A DNA stretch of 39,970 bases, taken from positions 1 to 39,970 of the forward strand of contig JBGQJK010000006.1 of NCBI GenBank assembly GCA_041499035.1, in the 5' to 3' direction. This document shows positions 39,023 through 39,970 of this stretch, piece after piece; the first letter of the stretch is position 1; each line of letters begins with the position of its first letter. This DNA is from DATFUL01 sp041499035 (lineage in GTDB: Bacteria > Patescibacteriota > Microgenomatia > UBA8517). The translations under genes and the position numbers were made by a program. The notes beneath the pieces are model-generated. The model worked only from the letters and a program-made list of their open reading frames with translations, was not told the origin of the DNA and did no database searches.

Positions 39023-39970
39023 GAGTGTTATCTTGCTGGTAAAGGTACATCATTTGGGCTGTTAAATCAATCTTTTCCTCAGGTTTGAACCGAGCAACAA
39101 TTCTATCAGTTTCAATCTTCGCTTCTTGAATGGCAATAAAGGGTTTTGGCACGGTAAGACTGAGTAATTTGTCTTTTAGTACTAGGTTTGAACCAATAGT
39201 TGCCAGTATTTCCTTCTTCTCATGAAGTGTACCGTGTTGGAAACGCAAACGTGCGTAGCAAGCAAAGTTAAATGTCTTCTGCGATAGCTCTAACCACTCA
39301 TCAGCTCGTTTAGCCAAAGTTTTCTGCTCTTGTTCAATGTCCTTCTTTTCTTTTTGCAAAAGAGTAATCTGTTTTTTGAAGTCCTCATCTGATAATACTG
39401 ACCCGTCTGAGTTCATAGGAGATATTTTGAGTTTAATGAGGTTGTTTATTCTATCAAGGCAATCTTTGTATTTGGTAGTGACACTTTCTGCAATAGCCCC
39501 TTGCTCCATTGCTTCTTGGTCGTGTAGCTCATTAAGATGTTCAATTGCCCACATCTTAAAAGACTCTGGTATTTCAATTTTAGAAAGTAGAAAGTCAACT
39601 TGGTCTTCGAGTAACTCAAGGCGAACATACTTTTGAGTACATTTTATTATTTTATTTTTTCTGGCACACCTATAGAAGATGTAGTGAAGGATTTTAGGAT
39701 TTTTCATTTGTGCTATCAGTGTGTTGCATTCCGTACATGCCTTTGCATTCTTTGATGAGAACTTGTGTTTACAGTTTGAACAGATAACCTGCCAAAGTTC
39801 CTCTGCTGTAACAGCAGATTCACACTCACCACAACGCATCATTCCTGTGAATGCAAAGGCTCTGGATACTGCTCGTTGTTTACCTTTTCTGCCTAACAAT
39901 ACTTGTGCTTTGTCAAACTCCCATTGCTCAATCATCTTTTCGTGTTTGCCCTCATACCAATCACCGCTAC
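38982..39970 (-). CDS. Large serine recombinase, C-terminal part (5' end beyond window)
   Basis: The frame is open to the right edge; the visible part reads upstream of the first Met as WYEGKHEKMIEQWEFDKAQVLLGRKGKQR, the end of the Recombinase (PF07508-type) domain. A zinc-ribbon domain follows (FTGMMRCGEC..YRCARKNKIIKC) carrying an inserted second CxxC pair set (CSNC, CTEC), then a coiled coil (about residues 125-195 from the Met at 39935) and a tail. The catalytic N-terminal serine domain lies outside the window. The last residues RDSNSQPLP are encoded by the antisense of tRNA-Asp. It is probably the integrase of an integrated element; no other element gene is visible. Confidence 0.9.
   Translation of the reverse strand, partial: SGDWYEGKHEKMIEQWEFDKAQVLLGRKGKQRAVSRAFAFTGMMRCGECESAVTAEELWQVICSNCKHKFSSKNAKACTECNTLIAQMKNPKILHYIFYRCARKNKIIKCTQKYVRLELLEDQVDFLLSKIEIPESFKMWAIEHLNELHDQEAMEQGAIAESVTTKYKDCLDRINNLIKLKISPMNSDGSVLSDEDFKKQITLLQKEKKDIEQEQKTLAKRADEWLELSQKTFNFACYARLRFQHGTLHEKKEILATIGSNLVLKDKLLSLTVPKPFIAIQEAKIETDRIVARFKPEEKIDLTAQMMYLYQQDNTLRDRRDSNSQPLP

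Noticed and set aside
1..39970. CRISPR array, rRNA, tmRNA or insertion sequence
   Set aside because: I looked for regularly spaced repeats, rRNA-like stretches, tmRNA and transposase genes with terminal repeats on both strands and saw none. The only recombinase is at the right edge.

Overview
The window is a compact, gene-dense bacterial chromosome segment. It carries 39 supported protein genes (one cut by the right edge, one a 32-codon candidate) and two tRNA genes, with gene ends that often touch or overlap. Several features suggest a member of the Candidate Phyla Radiation (Patescibacteria), probably Microgenomates-like. These are trimmed versions of universal proteins (UvrC without its C-terminal helix-hairpin-helix part, a short DNA polymerase III delta-like protein), an archaeal-type bifunctional phosphoglucose/phosphomannose isomerase, PEP synthase joined to enolase and phosphoglycerate mutase, a family of small GAAG-type palindromic repeats, and no biosynthetic pathway in view. 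The placement is inference; no rRNA is present to settle it.

Layout. 1-1050: a putative lipoprotein gene, a tRNA-His gene with a decayed partial copy beside it, and a run of three hairpins. 1051-5212: envelope genes (a GT2/degenerate-deacetylase fusion, a DedA protein, a DsbA-like protein, an orphan family 5 solute-binding protein). 5215-15095: secG, a YvlD-like membrane protein and the nucleotide-excision-repair genes uvrC, uvrA and uvrB, with a transglutaminase-like exported protein between uvrC and uvrA, followed by lexA divergent from uvrB. 15092-16509: two small membrane proteins and a second DedA protein. 16589-24283: central carbon metabolism (pps-eno-gpmI; phosphoglucose/phosphomannose isomerase; phosphomannomutase/phosphoglucomutase). 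24293-27056: holA-like, a metallopeptidase, an EF-Tu-domain-2-like protein, ruvC, a DUF5652-type protein and Mn-type superoxide dismutase. 27096-35517: one long run, gatC-gatA-MFS-gatB-dnaE-rplS-yraN. 35536-38895: polX-lemA-htpX. 38947-39970: tRNA-Asp and a large serine recombinase whose 3' end lies inside the tRNA gene, marking the left edge of an integrated element that continues beyond the window.

How the genes work together. pps, eno and gpmI together interconvert pyruvate, PEP, 2-phosphoglycerate and 3-phosphoglycerate. The sugar-phosphate isomerase and mutase link fructose-6-phosphate to glucose and mannose 1-phosphates used for surface polysaccharide. uvrABC, ruvC, polX and lexA form a repair set. 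gatCAB makes correctly charged Gln-tRNA and/or Asn-tRNA.

The most interesting signals are: (1) a consistent promoter layout in which a good -10 box sits only 5-9 nt before the start codon of thirteen genes, implying leaderless mRNAs, while at least two internal operon genes use strong AGGAGG sites; (2) a small palindromic repeat family, two copies of which are inserted in frame into polX; (3) the serine recombinase/tRNA-Asp junction and a separate tRNA-His 3'-end duplication; (4) a roughly 63-nt hairpin between uvrB and lexA; (5) a Ser-to-Thr change at the catalytic nucleophile of phosphoglycerate mutase. I did not find one clearly undescribed multigene system.
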